A DNA stretch of 14,019 nucleotides, from the NCBI GenBank assembly GCA_938020505.1, contig CALIHR010000031.1, positions 1-14,019 of the forward strand, in the 5' to 3' direction. The stretch is from an uncultured Actinobaculum sp. GTDB taxonomy: Bacteria; Actinomycetota; Actinomycetes; Actinomycetales; Actinomycetaceae. Each line of letters begins with the position of its first letter. Position 1 is the first letter of the stretch. The notes under the pieces are model-generated. The model was not told where the DNA came from. It worked only from the letters and a program-made list of their open reading frames with translations, and made no database searches. A program made the position numbers and the translations under genes. Of the stretch, positions 6,564 through 13,080 are shown one piece after another.

Positions 6564-6642
6564 GTTTGTGTCCAACGAAAGTTGGGTCGCGCATACCGAC
6601 ATGAATCACGTAAACAAACAAAATCGTGGAAGGATTGCCATC

Positions 6643-8073
6643 ATGGCTTACGATCCAAAGAAAGACTACAGTTTTGAAGATGTGCCAGAGCTAATTGGCT
6701 ATCTGAAGCGCTCGGCCATCGACGCCTACATGATGTCCGAAAGCTCTGGAATCACAGACACCTGCACTATTATGGATGACAAGTACGTGGTGTCTTTCCC
6801 CATGCCGTATGTAGGTTCTGCCGATAAGGATATCGCAAGGCCGGGAAAGGATGGCCGGGGCGGCGGAAAAGTGCTTAGCTCGGACGGCAACGAAGATGAT
6901 GCGGATTATGCGGCCGAGTTCGACAAGATTCGTTTGTCTATTGACGAGATCGTTGATCCTTGGAAAGAGCTTCCTGATCCCAAGAGTGTTGACAACGAGA
7001 TCGAGAAATGGATAACCGCCGTGAGTCCGATCGCGAAAGAGCCACAGACAGTCGGCAACAAGTCCACCGGTGGGGGAACGATCTTTACCAACCTTGACCA
7101 GGCTGGAAAGGCTTTGGGGAATATGAGTGGCGAAGTTATCCATAAGGTTGAGGCTTTTGTGGCTAAACTCGTCAGCGTCACCGATGGTCTTCATGACAAG
7201 ACAATGCTGCTTGGTGGAGCGCTGAACTCCGAAATGAAGATGTTCGAGGAAACGCGCGCTTCCGTGGTTAAAGCCCTCCAACAGGGAATCAAAGTCTTTG
7301 ATGCCGTTGCTTCTGAGGATGGCGCGGGGTTCAAAATGGTTCTCGAGATTGTTTCGACCGCGATTGATGCGGCGCTTATATTCGTTGCACCAAAGGTTGC
7401 GATGGAAAAGAAGCTCGCTCAAGCGTCCTCAGCTGCACTGAAAAGCCTTAAATCATCTCAAGACGCGACAGTTGATGATGATGAGGCGAGTGATTACGAG
7501 TCGGCGATGGGCAAACTTGAAAGTGCTTTCGAAGCGATCAATAAGAGCGTAAGAAAGGCCGAAATTGGAGTGAAAGACATGTTGCTTGGCAATTTAGATT
7601 CGATGTCGATGACTGATCATAAAGAATACTATGATGTAACGATGGATCCTATCGATTCGAGTGCAATAGAACCGTCCTCTGGGCTGAATGTGGACTACGG
7701 AAACGCGAAAGGCGTTTGCCGTAAATTCGGAGATGTGCGTACGAGCGTGGTCAAAGCTAAGGACAATCTGCCCCGTGTTTCGATGTTTACGTGCCTTCTG
7801 CGAAGCGGAGTAATCGGCATTGGGCCCTATGGTCCGGGACATGCGTTTTCCGATCTTAACGTGCGCATAGAGGAGCTGTTAAAGAATCTCGCCGACGACA
7901 TTGAGAACGAGGCGAAGAATTTCGACCTGGCTGTCGAGGCAATCGTCAACGAGGATGCACAGGCACGGAGCCGACTCCAGGAAACCGTGGATTACATTAA
8001 AAACAATCCAGGTGACCCTTGGGCGAAATCGAAGCCAGCTCCTCAACGAGTGAAAGGAAACACAATTGTCTAA
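6643..8073 (+). CDS. Unknown 476-residue helical protein, possibly a type VII secretion target
   Basis: I do not recognise the family with certainty. The protein is acidic, has no signal peptide, and is mostly predicted helix. Residues about 60-95 are a Gly/Asp-rich linker. One hydrophobic stretch lies at about 230-254 (V-L-E-I-V-S-T-A-I-D-A-A-L-I-F-V-A). The last about 100 residues look like a helix-turn-helix hairpin: helix around 360-375, a Gly/Pro turn I-G-I-G-P-Y-G-P-G, then a long helix ending F-D-L-A-V-E-A-I-V-N-E-D-A. This resembles EspC/WXG100-like type VII targets in shape, but no W-x-G is placed as expected. ATG at 6643 is chosen for its GGAAGGA site (6628-6634), eight bases away. 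Its stop overlaps the start of the next gene by eight bases, so they are probably coupled. Base composition is lower in GC than the flanking metabolic genes. The type VII link is inference only. Confidence 0.78.
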   Translation: MAYDPKKDYSFEDVPELIGYLKRSAIDAYMMSESSGITDTCTIMDDKYVVSFPMPYVGSADKDIARPGKDGRGGGKVLSSDGNEDDADYAAEFDKIRLSIDEIVDPWKELPDPKSVDNEIEKWITAVSPIAKEPQTVGNKSTGGGTIFTNLDQAGKALGNMSGEVIHKVEAFVAKLVSVTDGLHDKTMLLGGALNSEMKMFEETRASVVKALQQGIKVFDAVASEDGAGFKMVLEIVSTAIDAALIFVAPKVAMEKKLAQASSAALKSLKSSQDATVDDDEASDYESAMGKLESAFEAINKSVRKAEIGVKDMLLGNLDSMSMTDHKEYYDVTMDPIDSSAIEPSSGLNVDYGNAKGVCRKFGDVRTSVVKAKDNLPRVSMFTCLLRSGVIGIGPYGPGHAFSDLNVRIEELLKNLADDIENEAKNFDLAVEAIVNEDAQARSRLQETVDYIKNNPGDPWAKSKPAPQRVKGNTIV

Positions 8074-8644
8074 GAAGGCCTATCTGATTACGCGGAGTGT
8101 CGTTGCTTTGGCGGCGGTCGCGGTGTTCTTCTGGCTGTTTCTTGTTCCCCCAAAACTCAATACAGGAATGGGCAATGAGTATTCTTCGTGCCATGCTGTC
8201 GGGTGGAACTTTTCTGGTGTTCAAGACCCGTTGGTCAATGACTCTTTTGACGTCGAGAGCCCAAGCAAGGTTCAGAGGTATCTTGACGGTGCCATCGCGT
8301 ACAAGATGGAGGCTACTGAGAAGGTGAGGAGTGATATCCAAAGGCTGTGCCATGAGGCTCGCCTTGAGCGCAGCTTGGTCATCATCGTTGCGTCCATCTT
8401 CTTCGCCGTCGTCTTTCTGTCGGTTCCCAAACCCAAGCCTTCAAGCGGCAAAAGACCTTCCGGAGAGGGCGGATCTCTAGAGGACAACGGATCTTCGAGT
8501 GGAAAAGAACCTGTGGGCGAGCGTGCTCCTTCAGGTGACAGCAAATCTTCGAGTGGCAGCGGGTCATCAAACGGGAACAGTTCGACAAGCGACAAATCGA
8601 AGAGCGAGCCTTCCCGCGACAAGCCGAGGACTAGCGAGGACTAA
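8066..8644 (+). CDS. Two-span membrane protein, CHxVGWNF family, copy 1
   Basis: Function unknown; first of four tandem paralogues. The 192-residue protein has a basic start (S-K-K), a span at about 9-28, an extracytoplasmic loop at 29-102, a second span at about 104-120, then P-K-P-K-P and a cytoplasmic tail. The loop holds C42-H-A-V-G-W-N-F (the other copies have Pro instead of Ala), S-F-D-V-E-S-P at 60-66, and C95-H-E-A-R-L-E-R; the two Cys may form a disulfide. The tail from residue 124 is nine six-residue Ser/Gly units ending in K-S-E-P-S-R-D-K. It starts with TTG inside the end of the preceding gene (overlap TTGTCTAA), with GAAAGGA at 8052-8058. No ATG or GTG lies near the conserved N-terminus, so TTG is the start. 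The coupling suggests it works with the 476-residue protein. Confidence 0.82.
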   Translation: MSKKAYLITRSVVALAAVAVFFWLFLVPPKLNTGMGNEYSSCHAVGWNFSGVQDPLVNDSFDVESPSKVQRYLDGAIAYKMEATEKVRSDIQRLCHEARLERSLVIIVASIFFAVVFLSVPKPKPSSGKRPSGEGGSLEDNGSSSGKEPVGERAPSGDSKSSSGSGSSNGNSSTSDKSKSEPSRDKPRTSED

Positions 8645-8821
8645 GAGCCGTCCGGCATTGAACCGGGGGCGGCGTCTTGACCTTTCTGGAAGCTGGTGTC
8701 GGCTATTTCCTGAACGGCTTCCGGATAGTTTAAGGATGGTCTACGGACATGAAGCATGAACCTGGTGGTCCGTGACGGGACTGCTAGCCCACTTCCCGGC
8801 CGGTGAAAGGAAGGAATCAAA

Positions 8822-9280
8822 TTGTCTAGACCGGTTTATTTGGTAGTTCGCACGCTTGTCGCTCTTGTAGGCCTCGCGGCGTTCCTCTGGCTGTTCCTCA
8901 CGCCGCTTTCAATAGAGCCCGAAAACAAGGGCTACGTATACTCTGGCTGCCACCCCGTCGGTTGGAACTTCAACGGCGACTACCGCCCCTTGTTTGACGA
9001 TTCCTTCGACGTTGAGGATTATGACGCGGTCAGAGAGTACATTGACCAAGGCGGCCGTAAGTCGAGAGGACCCCTCAACGACGACATTAAAAAGGGAATA
9101 CAAGAGGCCTGTGAGGAAGCGCGCCATGAGCGCGGCATCGTCAGTGTCGCAGTGTTGGTGTTCTTCGTCGTCCTCTTCGTGTCGGTTCCGAAGCCCAAGT
9201 TCTCGAAAGAAAGCGCGCACAAGGAGTCACGTGATGTCGAACGGCAACTCAAATCGCCTGGCAAGGAGGAAAAGCGTTGA
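8822..9280 (+). CDS. Two-span membrane protein, CHxVGWNF family, copy 2
   Basis: 152 residues with the same plan: span at about 8-28, loop with C43-H-P-V-G-W-N-F-N-G-D, D-D-S-F-D-V-E-D and C97-E-E-A-R-H-E-R-G-I-V, second span at about 105-122, then V-P-K-P-K-F. It has the shortest tail, a Lys/Glu-rich 25 residues without the hexapeptide repeat. The start is TTG, as in the other copies, with the strong AAAGGAAGGA (8806-8815). A 177-base gap separates it from copy 1; a TTGACC at 8677 could be a -35, but no matching -10 is evident. More diverged from copy 1 than copy 4 is, closest to copy 3 in the C-terminal part of the loop. Confidence 0.82.
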   Translation: MSRPVYLVVRTLVALVGLAAFLWLFLTPLSIEPENKGYVYSGCHPVGWNFNGDYRPLFDDSFDVEDYDAVREYIDQGGRKSRGPLNDDIKKGIQEACEEARHERGIVSVAVLVFFVVLFVSVPKPKFSKESAHKESRDVERQLKSPGKEEKR

Positions 9281-9386
9281 ACTGTCGGAAGTTGAAGCGG
9301 CAAAGGCAGTCGCGTGCCAGATTCACGCCGAAGCCTGCCCGTCAGTCAAAGGGAGGGAGCCGAATTGTCTAAGAAGGTCTATCTGA
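9234..9386 (+). CDS. Possible small overlapping ORF bridging copies 2 and 3
   Basis: A 50-residue frame starts at ATG 9234 with AAGGAG at 9221-9226, seven bases upstream. It overlaps the end of copy 2 in another frame and ends 22 bases inside copy 3. The product would be basic with no recognisable domain (R-L-A-R-R-K-S near the start; three Cys). The good ribosome site may be chance in a Lys/Glu-rich tail. It could serve only to carry ribosomes to the TTG start of copy 3. Low confidence. Confidence 0.2.
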   Translation: MSNGNSNRLARRKSVELSEVEAAKAVACQIHAEACPSVKGREPNCLRRSI

Positions 9387-10000
9387 TTGCCCGGAGCGTC
9401 GTTGCCGTCGGAGCGTTCGCGGCGTTCTTCTGGCTGTTCCTGACCCCGCCGACTATCCAGTCTAAAGAAGGCGTTGTTTACGCTGCCTGCCATCCTGTCG
9501 GTTGGAACTTCAACGGCGATTCGCGTTCGTGGAGCGACGATTTCGACATCGAGAGTCCGAGTGCAGTTCAGAAGTATGCCGATCAGACATCTGGCTACAA
9601 ATCGAGAGCCAAGCCAGCTGATGACGTGAAAAAGGGTATACACCGAGCTTGCAAAGAGGCGCGCCATGAGCGCGGCATCGTCATCATTGCCGTGGTCGTC
9701 ATCCTTGGCGCGGCTTTCGTGTCTATTCCGAAGCCTAAACCTTCGAATGACGGGAAACCTCAAAAGGGCGAGCTGGCTGACGAGGCGGCTCACGATGAGC
9801 CGAGTTCTGAACCGCCGGGAGACGAATCCAGACTGCGGGGAAATGAATCCAAATTGCCGGGAAATGAATCCAGTTCTGAACCTTCTGACGCCAGGGAGAA
9901 TCCCGAGCGGCCGGCCAAAGAGCTGACTGCGGAGGATATCTCCAAGCCAGCCGACAACGAGTCTCGATTCAAGCCATCTGGCAATGAGCCCAAGTCGTGA
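9365..10000 (+). CDS. Two-span membrane protein, CHxVGWNF family, copy 3
   Basis: 211 residues. Span at about 8-28, loop with C42-H-P-V-G-W-N-F-N-G-D, D-D-F-D-I-E-S-P-S and C96-K-E-A-R-H-E-R-G-I-V, second span at about 104-121 followed by I-P-K-P-K-P. The tail of about 85 residues is Glu/Pro/Ser-rich. It has its own 21-bp repeat (GGAAATGAATCCA at 9839 and 9860) encoding G-N-E-S units, unlike the Ser/Gly hexapeptides of copies 1 and 4. TTG at 9365 is chosen over an upstream in-frame GTG (9314) because it aligns with the other copies and has AAAGGGAGGG at 9348-9357. Conserved domain with divergent tails suggests the tail is under weaker or diversifying constraint. Confidence 0.82.
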   Translation: MSKKVYLIARSVVAVGAFAAFFWLFLTPPTIQSKEGVVYAACHPVGWNFNGDSRSWSDDFDIESPSAVQKYADQTSGYKSRAKPADDVKKGIHRACKEARHERGIVIIAVVVILGAAFVSIPKPKPSNDGKPQKGELADEAAHDEPSSEPPGDESRLRGNESKLPGNESSSEPSDARENPERPAKELTAEDISKPADNESRFKPSGNEPKS

Positions 10001-10042
10001 ACTTTGGGAAGCTGGGTATGGGCTCAAGGGGTCGGGGAGGAC

Positions 10043-10079
10043 CCGGCCGACGGTGCCCAGACGGGACGCGGTCGGCCGG
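10043..10079 (+). terminator. Hairpin after copy 3
   Basis: CCGGCCGAC (10043-10051) pairs perfectly with GTCGGCCGG (10071-10079) over a 19-base loop, 42 bases after the stop of copy 3. No T tract follows. A second small hairpin, ACCTCA-TTC-TGAGGT (10153-10167), lies further on, before copy 4, and is followed by GGCTGTTT. Either could end transcription of the array. Confidence 0.35.
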
Positions 10080-10170
10080 CTCGAAGGCAGAGTTTCCGCG
10101 TGCGACGCCAGAGCTGCGAATGCATCTCAGCGAAGCGTTCGGCGCAGACCAAACCTCATTCTGAGGTGGC

Positions 10171-10202
10171 TGTTTAACGAGTGCTTAGTTGTTTAACGAG
10201 TG
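10171..10202 (+). repeat. 13-bp direct repeat at the copy 4 junction
   Basis: TGTTTAACGAGTG occurs at 10171-10183 and again at 10190-10202, a 19-base period. The second copy runs into the segment (from 10195) that is identical to the sequence preceding copy 1 (from 8045). It may mark the breakpoint of the duplication that made copy 4. Confidence 0.55.
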
Positions 10203-10584
10203 AAAGGAAACACAATTGTCTAAGAAGGTCTATCTGATTACGCGGAGTGTCGTTGCTTTGGCGGCGTTCGCGGTGTTCTTCTGGTTGTTTCTTGTTCCTC
10301 CGTCGATTGAGTCCGGGAGCGGAAACCTTTACTCGTCTTGTCACCCTGTTGGCTGGAACTTTTCCGGGGATCTGGCCCCGTTGGTCAATGACTCCTTTGA
10401 CGTCGAGAGCCCAAGCGAAGTTTAGAGGTATCTCGACGGTGCCATTGCATACAAGATGGAGGCTACTGACAAGGTAAGAAGCGATATCCAAAGGCTGTGC
10501 CATGAGGCTCGCCTCGAGCGCAGCGTGCTCATCGTCTCCTCGTTGATCGTCTTCGCCGTCGTCTTTCTGTCGATTCCCAAACCC

Positions 10585-10836
10585 AAGCCTTCGAGAGGCA
10601 AAAGACTTTCGGGCGAGGGCGGATCTTTAGGAGACAATGGATCCTCAAATGGAAAAGGATCTTCGGGTAACCGCAGCCCTTCAGGCGGGGGAAGATCGTC
10701 AAGCGACAACAGATCTTCGGGTGGCAGCAGATCTTCAGACGACGGCGAATCTTCGAGCGATAGCGAATCTTTGAACGGCGGCAGGCCTTCGAGCGGTGGT
10801 TGATCGTCACGCGGCAGCGGATCGCCAAGCGAGAGG
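10585..10836 (+). repeat. Fourteen 18-bp units in the tail of copy 4
   Basis: The stretch divides exactly into 14 units of 18 bases, consensus like AGATCTTCGGGTGGCAGC, encoding six-residue Ser/Gly/Asp units (for example R-S-S-G-G-S, E-S-S-S-D-S). Unit 13 begins with the TGA at 10801, showing that the stop arose inside the array. Copy 1 has the same array with nine units (8435-8596), so unit number has changed since the duplication. Confidence 0.85.
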
Positions 10837-10862
10837 GCGAAGAGGGAGCCGCCCCGCGACGA

Positions 10863-10949
10863 GCCAAAGCCCGAAAACTGGCGAGTTAAAGCCCAAGACC
10901 GACGGGCCAAAGCCCGAAAACTGGCGAGCCAAGGCTCGAAGCTGGCAGG
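10863..10949 (+). repeat. 23-bp direct repeats before rsgA
   Basis: The 23-base segment 10863-10885 recurs exactly at 10906-10928 (period 43). A diverged third copy is at 10928-10949. The segments start GCCAAAGCCCG and end ACTGGCGAG. The peptide P-K-P-E-N-W-R appears in one frame from the first unit and in the next frame from the second, because 43 is not a multiple of three. Confidence 0.75.
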
Positions 10950-10980
10950 CTAGGTTTTCGCGAACAGAAGTCGCTGCGAT

Positions 10981-11073
10981 AAGGAGTCACACGTGGAGTT
11001 TTCCGAAGCGCTCGGATTCACGCTGCACTGAAACGCCCGCCTTCAGGTCGCCGAGTTCGAAAAGGGCAAGCTC
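10981..11073 (+). pseudogene. Original 5' end of rsgA with in-frame TGA
   Basis: AAGGAG (10981-10986) sits six bases before GTG at 10993, which opens the rsgA frame: E-F-S-E-A-L-G-F-T-L-H, then TGA at 11029-11031, then N-A-R-L-Q-V-A-E-F-E-K-G-K-L-L-P-A-R-V. This reads like the normal RsgA N-terminus (short acidic helix before the L-V-P-A-R-V strand). The TGA is best explained as a single change of CGA or TGG. The best ribosome site in the region therefore belongs to a start that cannot give full-length protein. Confidence 0.65.
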
Positions 11074-12027
11074 TTGCCAGCGCGCGTCAGCGCCGTTCAC
11101 CGCGGCGCGATCGAGGTGCTCGGGCTCGACGGGTCGTCCCGCAAGATCGGCCTTGACCATCCGGGAAACGGCGACGACGCCGAGGAATGGCCGCCCGCCG
11201 TCGGCGACCGGATCGCGCTCTCCGGCGTCGGCCCGGAAGAATCCATTGCGGCGATCCTCCCTCGGCGCACGTCCCTTTCGAGGCCTTCGGCCTCCCGGCG
11301 CTCAACGGAGCAAGCCATCGCGGCGAACGTCGACGTGGTGGCGATCGTCGAGCCGGTGCAACCCGAACCCGCCGTCGGCCGGATCGAACGCTTTCGCGCG
11401 CTGGCATTCTCATGCGGGGCGAAGGCCTGGCTGATTCTGACCAAAGCGGACCTCGTTGAGGCCGACCGCGCCGATGCGCTCGCGGCCGAACCCGGCGCGA
11501 AGGTCGACGAGGCCTTCTGCGTCTCAAGCGAGGACCCCTCCTCGATCGCCGCGGTGCGCGACGCCTGGATGCCGGGCGAGACGCTCGTCTTCATCGGCAG
11601 GTCCGGCGCAGGAAAGACCGCCTTGACCAACGCGCTTTCGGGCGCCGACTTCGCCACGGCAGGCGTGCGCGAGGGCGACATGAAAGGGCGGCACGCCACC
11701 ACGGTGCGCCAGTTGGCCGTCACAGGGCGCGGCGCGATCGTCGACGCCGTCGACCGAACCTTCGAATACATCGCTGAACTCGCCCGCGAATGCAGGTTCT
11801 CCGACTGCACCCACGCGAGCGAACCCGGGTGCGCCGTGAAACAGGCGGTCGACGCCGGCGAACTGGACCCCGAGCGTTTGGCGCGCTACCGCGCGCTCGC
11901 GCAGGAATCGGAGCGCAGGGCACGACGCCGCGACGCCAGGCTGGCCCGCGAGGAGGACAGGCAGGCGAGCCACGCGAACACGAGCGGGCGTCGCGAGGCC
12001 ATGCGTCTGAAGGGCCGCACAAATTGA
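11074..12027 (+). CDS. rsgA: Ribosome biogenesis GTPase RsgA, apparently damaged
   Basis: RsgA is a circularly permuted GTPase that helps mature the 30S subunit. Seen with TTG 11074 as residue 1: OB-fold part to about 65 (A-R-V-S-A-V-H-R-G), G4-like L-T-K-A-D-L at 122-127 (Thr for the usual Asn), P-loop G-R-S-G-A-G-K-T at 175-182, G2 region G-D-M-K-G-R-H-A-T-T at 201-210, and zinc motif C-x4-C-x-H-x5-C at 240-253. The G3 motif (normally D-T-P-G) is absent: the protein reads A-I-V-D-A-V-D-R-T-F, as if about 14 residues were deleted between two GTCGAC hexamers at 11740 and 11749. The true start appears to be GTG 10993, interrupted by TGA 11029, and 11074 has no good ribosome site. Probably inactive or a recent pseudogene. 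The family call is certain; the functional state is inferred. Confidence 0.88.
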   Translation: MPARVSAVHRGAIEVLGLDGSSRKIGLDHPGNGDDAEEWPPAVGDRIALSGVGPEESIAAILPRRTSLSRPSASRRSTEQAIAANVDVVAIVEPVQPEPAVGRIERFRALAFSCGAKAWLILTKADLVEADRADALAAEPGAKVDEAFCVSSEDPSSIAAVRDAWMPGETLVFIGRSGAGKTALTNALSGADFATAGVREGDMKGRHATTVRQLAVTGRGAIVDAVDRTFEYIAELARECRFSDCTHASEPGCAVKQAVDAGELDPERLARYRALAQESERRARRRDARLAREEDRQASHANTSGRREAMRLKGRTN

Positions 12028-12057
12028 CGTGGGAAGGGGCCGGATGCTCAGTTGCTT

Positions 12058-12116
12058 GGGGCGGGGCCGAAGGGTTTGGAGGGCTTGGAGGGAGCTGGGC
12101 CGAAGGGTCGAGAGGG
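12058..12116 (+). other. G-run cluster with strong G-quadruplex potential
   Basis: Eight runs of three or more G lie in 59 bases at 12058, 12063, 12072, 12081, 12090, 12097, 12105 and 12114. They are separated by 2-6 bases, which satisfies the usual G3-N1-7 rule several times over. The cluster sits between rsgA and the first lipoprotein gene, on the coding strand, and would lie in the leader or readthrough RNA. The spacers CCGAA and TTGGA recur, so it may be a degenerate short repeat. Confidence 0.6.
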
Positions 12117-12216
12117 CGCGCGAGAGGACTATGGGACGGGCAGAACGCAACGGCATGCAGGAAGGGCACATGCGGAGGAACCGCGGTCACGGGTGGGGCG
12201 TGAAGGTAAGCGGAGC

Positions 12217-13080
12217 GTGAAGAAACGGTTGGGCGTGCCGGTCGGGGTGAAGAGGCGTTCGCGTCTTCTGGGGGTGTTGTTGGCTTTCGTGTCGTTTGTT
12301 GTCGCTGGGTGCAAGATCAATGGGACGGTTGAGTTTCAAGCCAACGGTGACATGAAGTTTGACTTTACTTTCGAAGACGCCGACGGGATGATGGCTAAAA
12401 TCAATCAGACGTGCGAGACTGTTCGAGCTATTTTCATAGCGAAGGTGAGGTTTGTTGATGATCCCAAGGTTGAGGATGTGACTCCTGCCGGCGGGCATCT
12501 GACATGCAGGGTCACTTCGAACAAGCCTTTCAAGGGGAACATGAAGCTGACCGAGCGGGATGGTAAGTATCATTTCAAGTATTACGGTGCGCACGATGGC
12601 GATGACACGGACTTGAGCGCTCTCAAGACGAGGATTGTGGTGAGTATGCCGGGGAAGGTGACCCGGTCCAGTCTGGGGAAGATTCAGGGAAACAAGGTCA
12701 TCGTTGAAGATCTTGACTTTCTGACCTACGGGGTGGAGATCACAGCCGAAAAGAAGTCGGCTCCGCCAAGTCCTTCCTCGTCGTCAGGGAAGAAGGCCGG
12801 CGCGGCCTCCTCGTCGTCGGCTGGAGTGCCTATGTGGGGTTGGGCCGCCATTGGGGGCGGCGTGCTGGTTGTGATTGCGGGTTGTGCGTTTGTTGTGGGC
12901 AGGCGTCGGGGTGCGGCGAAAGCCGCAGTCGCCAGTTGTCAGAACGGGATGCCAACCGAGAGTCGTGGTGTGCCGCTCGCCAGGAGCGGAGGTGTGCCGT
13001 CGTTTAGCGGGGAAGCTTCGGCTGCCCCTCAACAGCAAGCTTTCAGCGACTGTCTTGGGTTTTTAGATGCGGACGGGTGA
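12217..13080 (+). CDS. LppM-like lipoprotein with C-terminal membrane span, copy 1
   Basis: 287 residues. A basic start (K-K-R ... K-R-R) and hydrophobic core end in lipobox V-V-A-G-C32, so it should be lipidated and surface-exposed. Residues 33-about 180 resemble the LppM domain: V-E-F-Q-A-N-G-D-M-K-F-D-F-T-F, later V-S-M-P-G-K-V-T-R-S-S-L-G and a G-N-K-V-I-V stretch, then L-T-Y-G-V-E-I-T-A. Two Cys (66, 97) could pair. A Ser-rich spacer (about 183-204) leads to a membrane span at 209-228, stop-transfer G-R-R-R, and a 55-residue cytoplasmic tail. LppM in Mycobacterium tuberculosis is linked to phagosome trafficking; the role here is unknown. Start: GTG 12217 with GAAGG ten bases upstream. 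GTG 12235 aligns with the ATG of copy 2 and is a fair alternative. Confidence 0.83.
   Translation: MKKRLGVPVGVKRRSRLLGVLLAFVSFVVAGCKINGTVEFQANGDMKFDFTFEDADGMMAKINQTCETVRAIFIAKVRFVDDPKVEDVTPAGGHLTCRVTSNKPFKGNMKLTERDGKYHFKYYGAHDGDDTDLSALKTRIVVSMPGKVTRSSLGKIQGNKVIVEDLDFLTYGVEITAEKKSAPPSPSSSSGKKAGAASSSSAGVPMWGWAAIGGGVLVVIAGCAFVVGRRRGAAKAAVASCQNGMPTESRGVPLARSGGVPSFSGEASAAPQQQAFSDCLGFLDADG

Larger units (their letters stand above)
10216..10951 (+). pseudogene. Copy 4 of the CHxVGWNF family, broken by in-frame stops
   Basis: A near-duplicate of copy 1 starting with TTG at 10216 and the same upstream ribosome site. The frame reads through the first span, C42-H-P-V-G-W-N-F and S-F-D-V-E-S-P, then stops with TAG at 10423-10425 where copy 1 has CAG (Gln70). 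The same frame continues through C95-H-E-A-R-L-E-R, the second span and P-K-P-K-P, to a second stop, TGA at 10801-10803. Beyond this, P-S-E-R-A-K-R-E-P-P-R-D-E-P still resembles the copy 1 tail end. The last part (10863-10949) holds a 23-bp repeat with a 43-base period, so the frame is lost there. Only a 69-residue one-span fragment would be made without readthrough. A GTG or ATG restart (ATG at 10456) could yield the second span alone. Confidence 0.78.

Noticed and set aside
6535..6642. TTG at 6535 as start of the 476-residue protein
   Set aside because: This TTG is part of a TTGACT -35 box; the ATG at 6643 has a good ribosome site.
10585..10949. CRISPR-like array suggested by regular repeats
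   Set aside because: The 18-bp units are adjacent without spacers and encode Ser/Gly hexapeptides, and the 23-bp repeats are only three with unequal spacing.
10796..11434. Plus-strand frame of 212 codons overlapping copy 4 and rsgA
   Set aside because: It is a different frame from the clear RsgA motifs and has no recognisable domain; its first part only reads the shifted 23-bp repeats.
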